Source: CAJUPY01 sp051871275
GTDB lineage: Bacteria > Bacteroidota > Bacteroidia > Bacteroidales > Muribaculaceae
DNA: 22,901 bases
Reading direction: 5' to 3'
NCBI GenBank assembly: GCA_051871275.1
Contig: JBJECR010000007.1
Location: 1-22,901 of the forward strand
Under the pieces are notes generated by a model. It made no database searches, was not told the origin of the DNA, and saw nothing but the letters and a program-made list of their open reading frames with translations. Position numbers and translations under genes: made by a program. Shown one piece after another: positions 14,566 through 21,729 of the stretch. Positions within the stretch are counted from its first letter, which is position 1. Each line of letters starts with the position of its first letter.

Positions 14566-16215
14566 TTACTCTGCTTCCTTACTTGTGAAAATTGCGTACT
14601 TGTCTTTTTTAACGGCGAGATTTAGCTTGGATTCAAGCATTTGTGACATCTTGGATTCGTAAGTATTGCTACATTCTTTCCAATAGTATGACTTATAGAG
14701 GTACAGTATGGCTACATCTTGTTTGGTGTCTTTGATTTTGTCCGCAACGTAGTCGATATATTTTTCCTCATTGAACCTATTGCAATTCTCAAAATCGTGG
14801 CGGAGGTATTCATTGCGGCAATCGTATATCCATTCAAAGAAATATCGGTCCGTATAAGTTCCGACAACGAGAATTTTATTGTCTTTGAAATTCTCCAGGT
14901 CTTGTCTGATTTCATTTATTTGGCACCCGCATTCAGGATTGACATATAGCCCATTTGCAGGGTAAAAATCAAGTTGGTATGTGCGTTGGGTGACGTTTGT
15001 CCGGCTATTTCCGCTAATGTTTATCACACTGTCTGCTATAATAAGCAATGACGAAACGATAATAATGAATGAGGTTATAATAAATGCTTTATTGATGAGT
15101 GGCTTTAGTAAATACAAGAGAATTGGGAATACGGAGTAGGACAAATACTTTTGTAATCCGGTGTTACTCCCCAAAATTGGAGTGAAAGAAACAAGAACTA
15201 TCGCAATGACAATGACTAATTCCATGATTTTTGATTCTTTATAGAATTTGTAAATGGCTACAAATTCCAAAAGCATAATTGAGGCATTGATAAATCTCAA
15301 AGATTTTTGAGCGATTATATTTATCCTCATGTCATAAATGAATACGATTGTGGCAAAAACAGCGAAAAGAAAGGCTGCGCAGTTGTGCCCATTCATCTTT
15401 GTCAGCACTTTGTATGTGCAATAAACGGCACAGATGGGGAATAATGTTGCCACAAGATGTACAAAATAATTACCTATCAGGCCATATATCCCATGATTTG
15501 AAATCATATTCGCTTTCAGGTAAAAGGCATAATTGCCGATAGAACCATACATTATCATTAAAAAAGCGAATACGAAAACAATGGCGCTTATGGCATATAC
15601 AAAAGCGTGTTTTATTCTGTTTTGTTCGCTTTGGTTTGTCAGGATAATTGTAAATAGTATTGGAATTATTGAAATGCTCGGAATCCTGCAAAGTGCGGTG
15701 ATACAGGTGGCAAAAGATGTCGCTACTAAATAGGAAATTTTCTGTGTTTCAACGTATTTTATGAATAGCAACAGCACAGCCGTTGTGAAAAGCATTATCT
15801 GCCTGTCCCAACCGATATACATTGAAGCATTGAAGTTCCATGTCGTCAATAGTATCAGAGTAGCGCATAAAATTACGGATATGTTCAAGCGTTTTGTGCG
15901 ATTGTAAAAATATACGCAACTTATTGCCATCGTGAGAATTGTATATATAAATCCCACGTATTTTGCACTCAGCATATCATATCCGCACAGGCTGTTTGTG
16001 AAATGGTCCAATATTGCAGTGAGCGGTGCGAGAGGACTATTAAGGTAGTCCATGGAATTCATTATCTGGTACGGCTCGTCAACAGGATAAAAACTATATT
16101 TGAGGAGAGAAAAGCAAAAGATTATGACTGCTGCAAGACAGGCAAAACACAATAAAGTTTCCACTATGCGGAACGTTTTGCTGCTGTGGATATTTGCAAG
16201 TGAAAAGCTGCTCAT
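14566..16215 (-). CDS. GT-C-like polytopic membrane protein, paralogue 4
   Basis: The 549-residue protein is the first of the four to be transcribed, 24 nt after the EamA gene. D45-E46 are in VDEPYQIMNSMDYLNSPLAP, IGWDRQ is at 134-139 (followed by I where the others have T), LCRIPS is at 175-180, then come YGSIGNY and GSNTGLQKY. The C-terminal domain starts GLYVNPECG and includes YFFEWIYD, LRHDFENCNRFNEEKY and AIFTSKEAE. The 8-nt gap to paralogue 3 and the shared strand place it in the same operon. If the GT-C reading is right, the D-E loop and the soluble tail face the periplasm and the enzyme transfers a sugar from a polyprenyl carrier to an envelope acceptor. The acceptor cannot be predicted. 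Confidence 0.6.
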   Translation of the reverse strand: MSSFSLANIHSSKTFRIVETLLCFACLAAVIIFCFSLLKYSFYPVDEPYQIMNSMDYLNSPLAPLTAILDHFTNSLCGYDMLSAKYVGFIYTILTMAISCVYFYNRTKRLNISVILCATLILLTTWNFNASMYIGWDRQIMLFTTAVLLLFIKYVETQKISYLVATSFATCITALCRIPSISIIPILFTIILTNQSEQNRIKHAFVYAISAIVFVFAFLMIMYGSIGNYAFYLKANMISNHGIYGLIGNYFVHLVATLFPICAVYCTYKVLTKMNGHNCAAFLFAVFATIVFIYDMRINIIAQKSLRFINASIMLLEFVAIYKFYKESKIMELVIVIAIVLVSFTPILGSNTGLQKYLSYSVFPILLYLLKPLINKAFIITSFIIIVSSLLIIADSVINISGNSRTNVTQRTYQLDFYPANGLYVNPECGCQINEIRQDLENFKDNKILVVGTYTDRYFFEWIYDCRNEYLRHDFENCNRFNEEKYIDYVADKIKDTKQDVAILYLYKSYYWKECSNTYESKMSQMLESKLNLAVKKDKYAIFTSKEAE

Positions 16216-16239
16216 GATAATGAATTATTTATAAAGAAA

Positions 16240-17154
16240 TTATTTTTTCTTCCCGAGTTTTCCGCTGAGCCATAGCCCTACGAGGATGAGTGCGCAGCCG
16301 GCATAGCCGAGGATGGAAATTTTTTCCTCAAGCACTACGAAGGCAAGAACAAGGGTGAAAACCGGCTGGAGATACATGTAATTGTTTGCTTTTACAGTGC
16401 CCAGTTCCCTCATTGCTATTGCCCAGATAAAATAGCATATCATGGATGCCACTATGCCTAAAAACAGGAGGTTGAGAAGCACGTCTGATTGCAGCAACAC
16501 TGCAGGGTCGCAGATTTCAGGCTCAAAGGCGAGGAAAGGAATAGCAGTGACGATACCGTAGAAAAAAGTTTTGCGTGTAATGAACAATGCGTCGTACACA
16601 ACGTTTAATTTACGAATGATAATGCTATAAAACGCCCAGCTTACCGCCGCTGAAAATGCTATAAGGTCGCCAAGGGGCATTATCTGCATAGACATTCCGC
16701 CGTTGAACACCACGAGGGTTACACCAACGAGAGCTACCATAGAACCGATATATACTCCCGCTTTTGGCTTTTCTTGCTTGTAAAAGAAGCCTACGAGGAG
16801 GGTGGTTAGCAGAGGACTTATACTTGTCAAGAGTGACACGTTGCTGACCAGAGTATATTTGAGTGCCGTGTTTTCCGCAATAAAGTAAATGCTGCCGGAA
16901 GTCAAGCCGCCAAGTGCCAGAAGCAATTCGTCTTTCAGATTGTTTGCCCAAAGCCTTTTGCAGAACGGCAAAATGAGGATATACGCAAGGACGAACCTGT
17001 AAATATAAATCTCCACGGCATGAAGCCCGGCATTCAGCAGCACTTTAGTGGAAACAAATGTCGCACCCCAGATTGCCACTGTGAATAAGGCATATAAATG
17101 AAAGAGAAAAGAGGGCTTGGAAGAACTTTTACTGTATTGAGACAAGTTTAACAT
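16240..17154 (-). CDS. EamA/DMT-superfamily transporter
   Basis: The 304-residue protein has about ten hydrophobic segments arranged as two EamA repeats. The first contains VAIWGATFVSTKVLL near the N-terminus and the stretch NTALKYTLVSNVSLLTSISP. The second contains AVSWAFYSIIIRKLN and MYLQPVFTLVLAFVVLEEKI, a standard DMT motif. It ends in a lysine-rich tail (GKLGKKK). DMT exporters move amino acids, nucleotide-sugars or other metabolites, and the substrate is not clear here. It is the promoter-proximal gene of the operon with the four GT-C-like proteins, with its own promoter at 17176-17207. That context makes a sugar- or lipid-linked substrate worth testing, but the pairing could be incidental. 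Confidence 0.88.
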   Translation of the reverse strand: MLNLSQYSKSSSKPSFLFHLYALFTVAIWGATFVSTKVLLNAGLHAVEIYIYRFVLAYILILPFCKRLWANNLKDELLLALGGLTSGSIYFIAENTALKYTLVSNVSLLTSISPLLTTLLVGFFYKQEKPKAGVYIGSMVALVGVTLVVFNGGMSMQIMPLGDLIAFSAAVSWAFYSIIIRKLNVVYDALFITRKTFFYGIVTAIPFLAFEPEICDPAVLLQSDVLLNLLFLGIVASMICYFIWAIAMRELGTVKANNYMYLQPVFTLVLAFVVLEEKISILGYAGCALILVGLWLSGKLGKKK

Positions 17155-17175
17155 ATAGGAGCTGTAATTTTTTTA

Positions 17176-17207
17176 CAAATTTAGGCATTTTTGAAAAATT
17201 GTACAAA
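17176..17207 (-). promoter_or_regulatory. Promoter of the EamA/GT-C-like operon
   Basis: On the - strand TTTG (complement of 17204-17207) and TAAATTTG (complement of 17176-17183) are 20 nt apart, matching the consensus. The leader before the ATG at 17154 would be only about 15 nt. No other promoter is evident inside the operon, where gaps are 5-24 nt. Confidence 0.65.
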
Positions 17208-17211
17208 AATT

Positions 17212-17243
17212 TTTTCGCACATGAAGACGTATTATTATCTTTG
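17212..17243 (+). promoter_or_regulatory. Promoter of the OmpA-like lipoprotein gene
   Basis: TATCTTTG (17236-17243) is a perfect -7 element with TTTT (17212-17215) at the -33 position 20 nt upstream. The -33 boxes of this promoter and of the divergent EamA promoter are only 4 nt apart. Confidence 0.7.
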
Positions 17244-17288
17244 CACCCGAAATAAGGTAATTATTCACAATTAAATATCATTTTTATT

Positions 17289-17987
17289 ATGAAAAAGATT
17301 AAAATTTTCTCAATTTCTATTTTGACGGCAGCAATGATGCTTACAGGCTGTAGTTCAATGAATAACACCGGTAAAGGTGCTTTAATCGGTGGTGGCGGCG
17401 GTGCTGCTGTAGGTGCAGGTATCGGTGCTCTGATTGGTGGTGGCAAAGGTGCTGCTATCGGTAGTGCAATCGGTGCAGGTGTAGGTGCCGGAGCAGGTGC
17501 TCTCATCGGTCGCAAGATGGACAAACAGCAGCAGGAGCTCGAACGCCAGCTTGCAGAATCCGCTACTGTTGAGCAGGTTCAAGACGCAAACGGTCTCCAG
17601 GCTATCAAAGTTACATTTAATAGCGGTATTCTTTTCCCGACAAACGGAACGGAACTCAGCCAAACAGCTAAAACGGAATTGTCTCAATTTGCTGTTTCTC
17701 TGAACAATAACCCTCAGACAAACGTACAAATTTTCGGTTTTACGGATAACACCGGTAGCATGGCTGTAAATCAGAGAGTTGCAGACGGTCGTTCAAATGC
17801 CGTTAAGTCTTATCTCGTGAACAGCGGCGTTGCATTCACTCGTCTTACAGCAGAAGGTGTGCCAATGGCAAACTACGTTGCTTCAAACGACACTGCTGAA
17901 GGTCGTGCACAAAACCGCCGTGTGGAAATTTACATCACTGCAAACGAGCAGATGATTCAGCAGGCAGAAGCAGGTACGCTCCAGTAA
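17289..17987 (+). CDS. Glycine-zipper OmpA-like lipoprotein (YiaD type)
   Basis: The 232-residue protein starts with a lipoprotein signal: K-rich N-terminus, hydrophobic core, and the lipobox L18-T19-G20-C21. Residues about 28-75 are a glycine zipper with repeated GxxxG/GAxIG units, expected to insert in or lie against a membrane, followed by a short charged helix (76-90). The OmpA-type peptidoglycan-binding domain covers about 104-218. D153 in FTDNTGS and R168, 15 residues later, occupy the positions that bind diaminopimelate in OmpA, and AQNRRVEIYI closes the domain. The layout matches E. coli YiaD. It probably tethers the outer membrane to peptidoglycan. It is monocistronic, with a clear promoter and terminator. 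Confidence 0.92.
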   Translation: MKKIKIFSISILTAAMMLTGCSSMNNTGKGALIGGGGGAAVGAGIGALIGGGKGAAIGSAIGAGVGAGAGALIGRKMDKQQQELERQLAESATVEQVQDANGLQAIKVTFNSGILFPTNGTELSQTAKTELSQFAVSLNNNPQTNVQIFGFTDNTGSMAVNQRVADGRSNAVKSYLVNSGVAFTRLTAEGVPMANYVASNDTAEGRAQNRRVEIYITANEQMIQQAEAGTLQ

Positions 17988-18028
17988 AATTTTTTGTTTC
18001 CACCCTCACCGGCGGACAATAACACTAT

Positions 18029-18062
18029 AAAAGGCAAGGTCATTCGCGGCCTTGCCTTTTTT
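18029..18062 (+). terminator. Rho-independent terminator after the OmpA-like gene
   Basis: AAAAGGCAAGG (18029-18039) pairs perfectly with CCTTGCCTTTT (18050-18060), an 11-bp stem with a 10-nt loop ending in a T-run. It isolates groES from upstream transcription. Confidence 0.88.
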
Positions 18063-18100
18063 GTGAGAAGATTTTTCCTTTTTCTGCCGCATCGGTGATT

Positions 18101-18117
18101 TTGGCACGGAAATTGCA
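18101..18117 (+). promoter_or_regulatory. Sigma-54 (-24/-12) promoter of groES-groEL
   Basis: TTGGCACGGAAATTGCA matches the RpoN consensus (TGGCACG, 4 nt, TTGC[A/T]). GG is at 18103-18104 and GC at 18115-18116 with the required 10 nt between them. Transcription would start near 18128, about 40 nt before the groES ATG. No TAnnTTTG element and no CIRCE inverted repeat is seen between the upstream terminator and groES. TCACCG (18006-18011) and CGGTGA (18093-18098) are an inverted pair flanking the terminator, but one half abuts the -24 box, so its role as an activator site is doubtful. Confidence 0.8.
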
Positions 18118-18167
18118 AAGGAAAGTGTAGAAACAAAAAAATAAACAAACATAAAATTTAGAATATT

Positions 18168-18440
18168 ATGAATATTTTACCATTGGCAGACCGCGTGCTT
18201 ATTTCACCGGCTGCAGCAGAAGAAGTTACAAAAGCAGGAATCATAATTCCGGATTCTTCTAAGGAAAAACCGCTTAAAGGCACTGTTGTCGCTGCCGGCA
18301 ACGGTACTAAGGACGAAGAAATGGTGCTCAAAGCCGGAGATACCGTTCTCTATGGCAAATATGCAGGCACGGAAATTGAATTTGAAGGTGTAAAGTACCT
18401 TATCATGCGTCAAAGCGATGTTTTGGCAGTTGTAAAATAA
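18168..18440 (+). CDS. groES: Co-chaperonin GroES
   Basis: The 90-residue protein is full length for GroES. It begins MNILPLADRVLI and carries the mobile loop that contacts GroEL (about 22-35, with GIIIPDSSKEKP), then LKGTVVAAGNG, GDTVLYGKYAGTEIEFEG and a C-terminal DVLAVVK. It caps the GroEL ring during ATP-driven protein folding in the cytoplasm. groEL follows after 32 nt on the same transcript. Expression appears to depend on the sigma-54-type promoter at 18101-18117. Confidence 0.97.
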   Translation: MNILPLADRVLISPAAAEEVTKAGIIIPDSSKEKPLKGTVVAAGNGTKDEEMVLKAGDTVLYGKYAGTEIEFEGVKYLIMRQSDVLAVVK

Positions 18441-18472
18441 TTGAAAAGCAAACTTTTTAAATCTTCTTAATC

Positions 18473-20113
18473 ATGGCTAAAGAAATTAAATTCGATATCA
18501 AGGCTCGCGAAGAGCTTAAAAACGGCGTTGATGCTCTTGCAGATGCCGTAAAAGTGACACTTGGTCCTAAAGGTCGCAACGTTATCATTGAGAAAAAATT
18601 CGGTGCTCCTCACATCACTAAAGATGGTGTGACAGTGGCTCGTGAAATTGAACTTGAAGATCCGTTCCAAAATATGGGTGCTCAGCTCGTGAAAGAGGTC
18701 GCTTCCAAAACAGGTGACGATGCCGGTGACGGTACTACCACTGCTACCGTTCTTGCTCAGGCTATCATCAACGTAGGTCTTAAAAACGTGGCTGCAGGTG
18801 CAAATCCTATGGACCTCAAACGCGGTATTGACAAGGCTGTTGCTGCCGTAGTGGAAGGCATCAAGGCACAGGCAGAAGAAGTTGACGATGATTTCAAGAA
18901 AATTGAAGACGTTGCACGCATCTCTGCAAACAATGACGAGAAAATAGGTCAACTCATTGCAGAAGCAATGAAGAAAGTGAAAAAAGAAGGCGTAATCACG
19001 GTTGACGAAGCTAAAGGAACTGAAACAACGGTAGATGTTGTGGAAGGTATGCAGTTTGACCGAGGATATATTTCTCCATATTTCGTAACAAATACGGAAA
19101 AAATGGAGTGCGAAATGGAAAATCCGTTTATCCTCCTTTACGACAAGAAAATCTCTAACCTCAAGGATATGCTTCCGGTTCTTGAAGCAACTGCACAGAC
19201 CGGACGTCCTCTCCTTATCATTGCAGAAGATGTGGACCAGGAAGCTCTTGCCACTCTCGTTGTGAACCGTCTCCGCGGCAGCCTCAAAATTTGTGCTGTC
19301 AAAGCTCCGGGCTTCGGTGACCGTCGCAAAGAAATGCTGGAAGACATCGCAATCCTCACGGGTGGTGTAGTAATCTCTGAAGAAAAAGGTCTCAAACTTG
19401 AATCTGCTACACTTGACATGCTTGGTCGTGCAGACAAAATCACTGTAAACAAGGAAAATACCACTATCGTTGACGGTTCCGGCGACAAAGAAGCTATTGC
19501 TTCTCGCGTGGCTCAAATCAAAGCTCAGATTGAAACTACAAAGAGCGATTACGACCGAGAAAAACTCCAGGAACGTCTTGCAAAACTTGCAGGTGGTGTA
19601 GCTGTTCTTCATATCGGTGCTCCTTCAGAAGTTGAAATGAAGGAAAAGAAAGACCGCGTTGACGATGCTCTCAGTGCTACTCGTGCTGCTATTGCGGAAG
19701 GTATTGTTCCGGGTGGTGGTGTGGCATACATCCGTTGTATCGCTGCTCTTGAAAACGTAAAGGGCGAAAACGAAGATGAAACCACCGGTATTAAAATCGT
19801 TAAACGTGCTATTGAAGAGCCGCTCCGCCAGATTGTTGCCAATGCCGGAGTAGAAGGTGCTGTGGTTGTTCAGCGTGTTAAAGACGGCAAAGGTGATTTC
19901 GGCTACAATGCACGCACCGGTGAATACGAAAACCTCCTTGCTGCCGGCGTGATTGACCCTGCGAAGGTTACTCGCGTAGCACTTGAAAATGCTGCTTCAA
20001 TTGCCGGAATGTTCCTCACCACGGAATGTGTGATTGCAGATAAGAAAGAAGAAAACGCTTCTGCTCCTGCAATGCCTGCAGGTGGCATGGGTGGTATGGG
20101 CGGCATGATGTAA
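18473..20113 (+). CDS. groEL: Chaperonin GroEL (60 kDa)
   Basis: This 546-residue chaperonin is full length. Key features are VTLGPKGRNV (28-37), D51 in the KDGVTVA loop, the nucleotide-binding GDDAGDGTTTATVLA (81-95) with D86 equivalent to E. coli D87, DDALSATRAAIAEGIVPGGG in the second equatorial half with its ATPase Asp, and a Gly-Met-rich C-terminal tail (GGMGGMGGMM) that fills the cavity floor. It forms the double-ring folding machine with GroES. The long open frame on the opposite strand is a codon-bias shadow and not a gene. A strong terminator follows. Confidence 0.98.
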   Translation: MAKEIKFDIKAREELKNGVDALADAVKVTLGPKGRNVIIEKKFGAPHITKDGVTVAREIELEDPFQNMGAQLVKEVASKTGDDAGDGTTTATVLAQAIINVGLKNVAAGANPMDLKRGIDKAVAAVVEGIKAQAEEVDDDFKKIEDVARISANNDEKIGQLIAEAMKKVKKEGVITVDEAKGTETTVDVVEGMQFDRGYISPYFVTNTEKMECEMENPFILLYDKKISNLKDMLPVLEATAQTGRPLLIIAEDVDQEALATLVVNRLRGSLKICAVKAPGFGDRRKEMLEDIAILTGGVVISEEKGLKLESATLDMLGRADKITVNKENTTIVDGSGDKEAIASRVAQIKAQIETTKSDYDREKLQERLAKLAGGVAVLHIGAPSEVEMKEKKDRVDDALSATRAAIAEGIVPGGGVAYIRCIAALENVKGENEDETTGIKIVKRAIEEPLRQIVANAGVEGAVVVQRVKDGKGDFGYNARTGEYENLLAAGVIDPAKVTRVALENAASIAGMFLTTECVIADKKEENASAPAMPAGGMGGMGGMM

Positions 20114-20138
20114 GCCACTCATTCATAGAAAAATATGC

Positions 20139-20179
20139 AAGCGGGTGCTTCAGAATGAAAATGTAGCACCCGCTTTTTT
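20139..20179 (+). terminator. Rho-independent terminator of groES-groEL
   Basis: AAGCGGGTGCT (20139-20149) pairs perfectly with AGCACCCGCTT (20165-20175), an 11-bp stem with a 15-nt loop, followed by a T-run to 20179. Confidence 0.9.
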
Positions 20180-20184
20180 AGTAT

Positions 20185-20217
20185 AAAAAAATCACCTCGC
20201 TTGGAGGTGATTTTTTT
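20185..20217. terminator. Bidirectional terminator between groEL and the secreted-protein gene
   Basis: AAAAAAATCACCTC (20185-20198) and GAGGTGATTTTTTT (20204-20217) form a perfect 14-bp palindrome with a 5-nt loop. The A/T ends give a T-run on either strand. It serves the convergent gene ending at 20267 and backs up the groEL terminator. Confidence 0.88.
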
Positions 20218-20266
20218 GTGCCGCAGGCTTGAAAGCCATTAGCGTAATGTTGTGTATTGTAGGTTC

Positions 20267-21559
20267 TTAGCGAACTACGATTTTAGAAACGCTTGTGCCT
20301 TGGCGTTTGATGACAAGCTGTCCTTCTGTAGGATTAGCAATGCGGATACCCTGGAGGTTGAAGTATTCAACAGGTGCATTAGAGTTATTGTCTATAGAAA
20401 TGCTTTCAACACCGGAGAAAGATTTGAATGTTATTGTTGAAAGATTTTCTTGGTCGCTGCATGCATAGTAGAATTTACTTGAACTTTCATCAAATATATT
20501 CATTGAGTGATATGGGAAAGTAATCGTAGATGTGCCGTCTGCATTTTCAGTAAGTGTGATTTTCAATGCATCATCTAATGCAGTTTCTTCGTACATTGCA
20601 TTATACCAGCTTTCGCTGAATAAGTAATAGCTACCGATTCCGGTGAATTGCAACTCAACTAAGAGGTTTGTAGGGTCTGATGCATCAATATCAAGATTTG
20701 GGCTGGTTGCAGAGAATCCGGCAGCTGCATAAAGTTGACGCCAAGGGTCAATGAGACGATAAACTTCTTTAGTTTTATGTTTCTGAATCTGAATTGTATA
20801 AGGATTTGTGTTTGGTTTCTGGAAACTTGGACTAATGATAGTTTCCACCATAGTCGCATCTATAGCTTCGCCCCATGGGTCTTCGTATGTTCCACCCGGG
20901 AGTACTAAAAGACCGGCTTCTTCACCATAATCATACCATTGTGAGGCATCTGTATTATAGCTACTGTCTTCCGGTGCGTTAGGCCAACGCAGACCTATGG
21001 AGCCTGCAGGTATATTGATGACTTTGTCACTCATAGTGATGTTGTAATCTGCGTATGTTCCGACGATATCGTCTTTTGTCAGTCCATATTCGTTAATGCC
21101 AATGTATGAGAAAGAAGCAATATACAGTTCTCCATCCTCGGTGTCGTCAATGCCTGTGTATTGGCTTTCAATGACTACAAAATCTGCATCTGTAGCATCA
21201 ACGTAGAGCGTTCCGACACCCTCTGTAAACATATCAGGCCATACGCCAACTACTTTGTAAAGTCCGGTTTTGCCTTCTGCTTCAAATACTTCAACATCAA
21301 CGGCATCGCTTGTTGAACCGTAGCAGTCTGCAATAGCGGAATCTACGTATTTTCCTGCTCCTAATGAAACCCATGTCTCTGCATCAAAGTCTGTAGCCAT
21401 AGCCTTTTCAGTAGCCGGAGCGTTTTTAACTGCAGTACGGAAAGTCTTAGCCATTGAGTGGCTTGATTCTACCGCCTGTCTTGAAATACTAATTTCGTTA
21501 GCAGCACTCATTGTCAAAGCTGTTGCTGCCATGAGGGAGAAAAAGTAAAATTTTTTCAT
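20267..21559 (-). CDS. Secreted protein of unknown function with Bacteroidales C-terminal tail
   Basis: The ATG at 21559 gives 430 residues; a TTG two codons upstream is less likely. The N-terminus MKKFYFFSLMAATALTMSAA is a typical Sec signal peptide with cleavage expected near residue 20. The mature part is acidic, rich in aromatic and beta-forming residues, and contains DADFVVIESQYTGID, SIGLRWPNAPED and PYTIQIQKHKTKEVYRLIDP. The last ~45 residues (EYFNLQGIRIANP, then LVIKRQGTSVSKIVVR) match a tail common on secreted proteins of Prevotella-like and related Bacteroidales, similar in outline to C-terminal sorting domains. I do not recognise a catalytic domain. It is probably a cell-surface or periplasmic protein. 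It is monocistronic, with its promoter at 21658-21689. Confidence 0.85.
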   Translation of the reverse strand: MKKFYFFSLMAATALTMSAANEISISRQAVESSHSMAKTFRTAVKNAPATEKAMATDFDAETWVSLGAGKYVDSAIADCYGSTSDAVDVEVFEAEGKTGLYKVVGVWPDMFTEGVGTLYVDATDADFVVIESQYTGIDDTEDGELYIASFSYIGINEYGLTKDDIVGTYADYNITMSDKVINIPAGSIGLRWPNAPEDSSYNTDASQWYDYGEEAGLLVLPGGTYEDPWGEAIDATMVETIISPSFQKPNTNPYTIQIQKHKTKEVYRLIDPWRQLYAAAGFSATSPNLDIDASDPTNLLVELQFTGIGSYYLFSESWYNAMYEETALDDALKITLTENADGTSTITFPYHSMNIFDESSSKFYYACSDQENLSTITFKSFSGVESISIDNNSNAPVEYFNLQGIRIANPTEGQLVIKRQGTSVSKIVVR

Positions 21560-21657
21560 ACTCAAATAGTTTAGAGTGTTAATAATTAAGTTGATTTGTA
21601 AGTAATGATAATTTCGGTTATTCGGTTTATATAAACTGTTACCTTAGAAATTGTCGG

Positions 21658-21689
21658 CAAATTTATAACACTATTTTCAAATTGTCAAA
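21658..21689 (-). promoter_or_regulatory. Promoter of the secreted-protein gene
   Basis: On the - strand TTTG (complement of 21686-21689) and TAAATTTG (complement of 21658-21665) are exactly 20 nt apart. The leader to the ATG at 21559 would be about 90 nt. Confidence 0.7.
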
Positions 21690-21729
21690 TTTTTTCGTAA
21701 TTATTTTGCAAATAGATAGATTTTTTGTT

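Noticed and set aside
18063..18167. CIRCE/HrcA operator upstream of groES
   Set aside because: No TTAGCACTC-N9-GAGTGCTAA-like inverted repeat is present.
18467..19612. 381-codon open frame antisense to groEL
   Set aside because: It mirrors the codon bias of groEL, is rich in Phe, Cys and Ser as typical of antisense shadows, and has no recognisable motif.
20267..20400. Confident type IX secretion sorting domain on the secreted protein
   Set aside because: The tail resembles Bacteroidales C-terminal sorting sequences, but I cannot verify a profile match or the presence of the secretion machinery, so it is only noted as similar.
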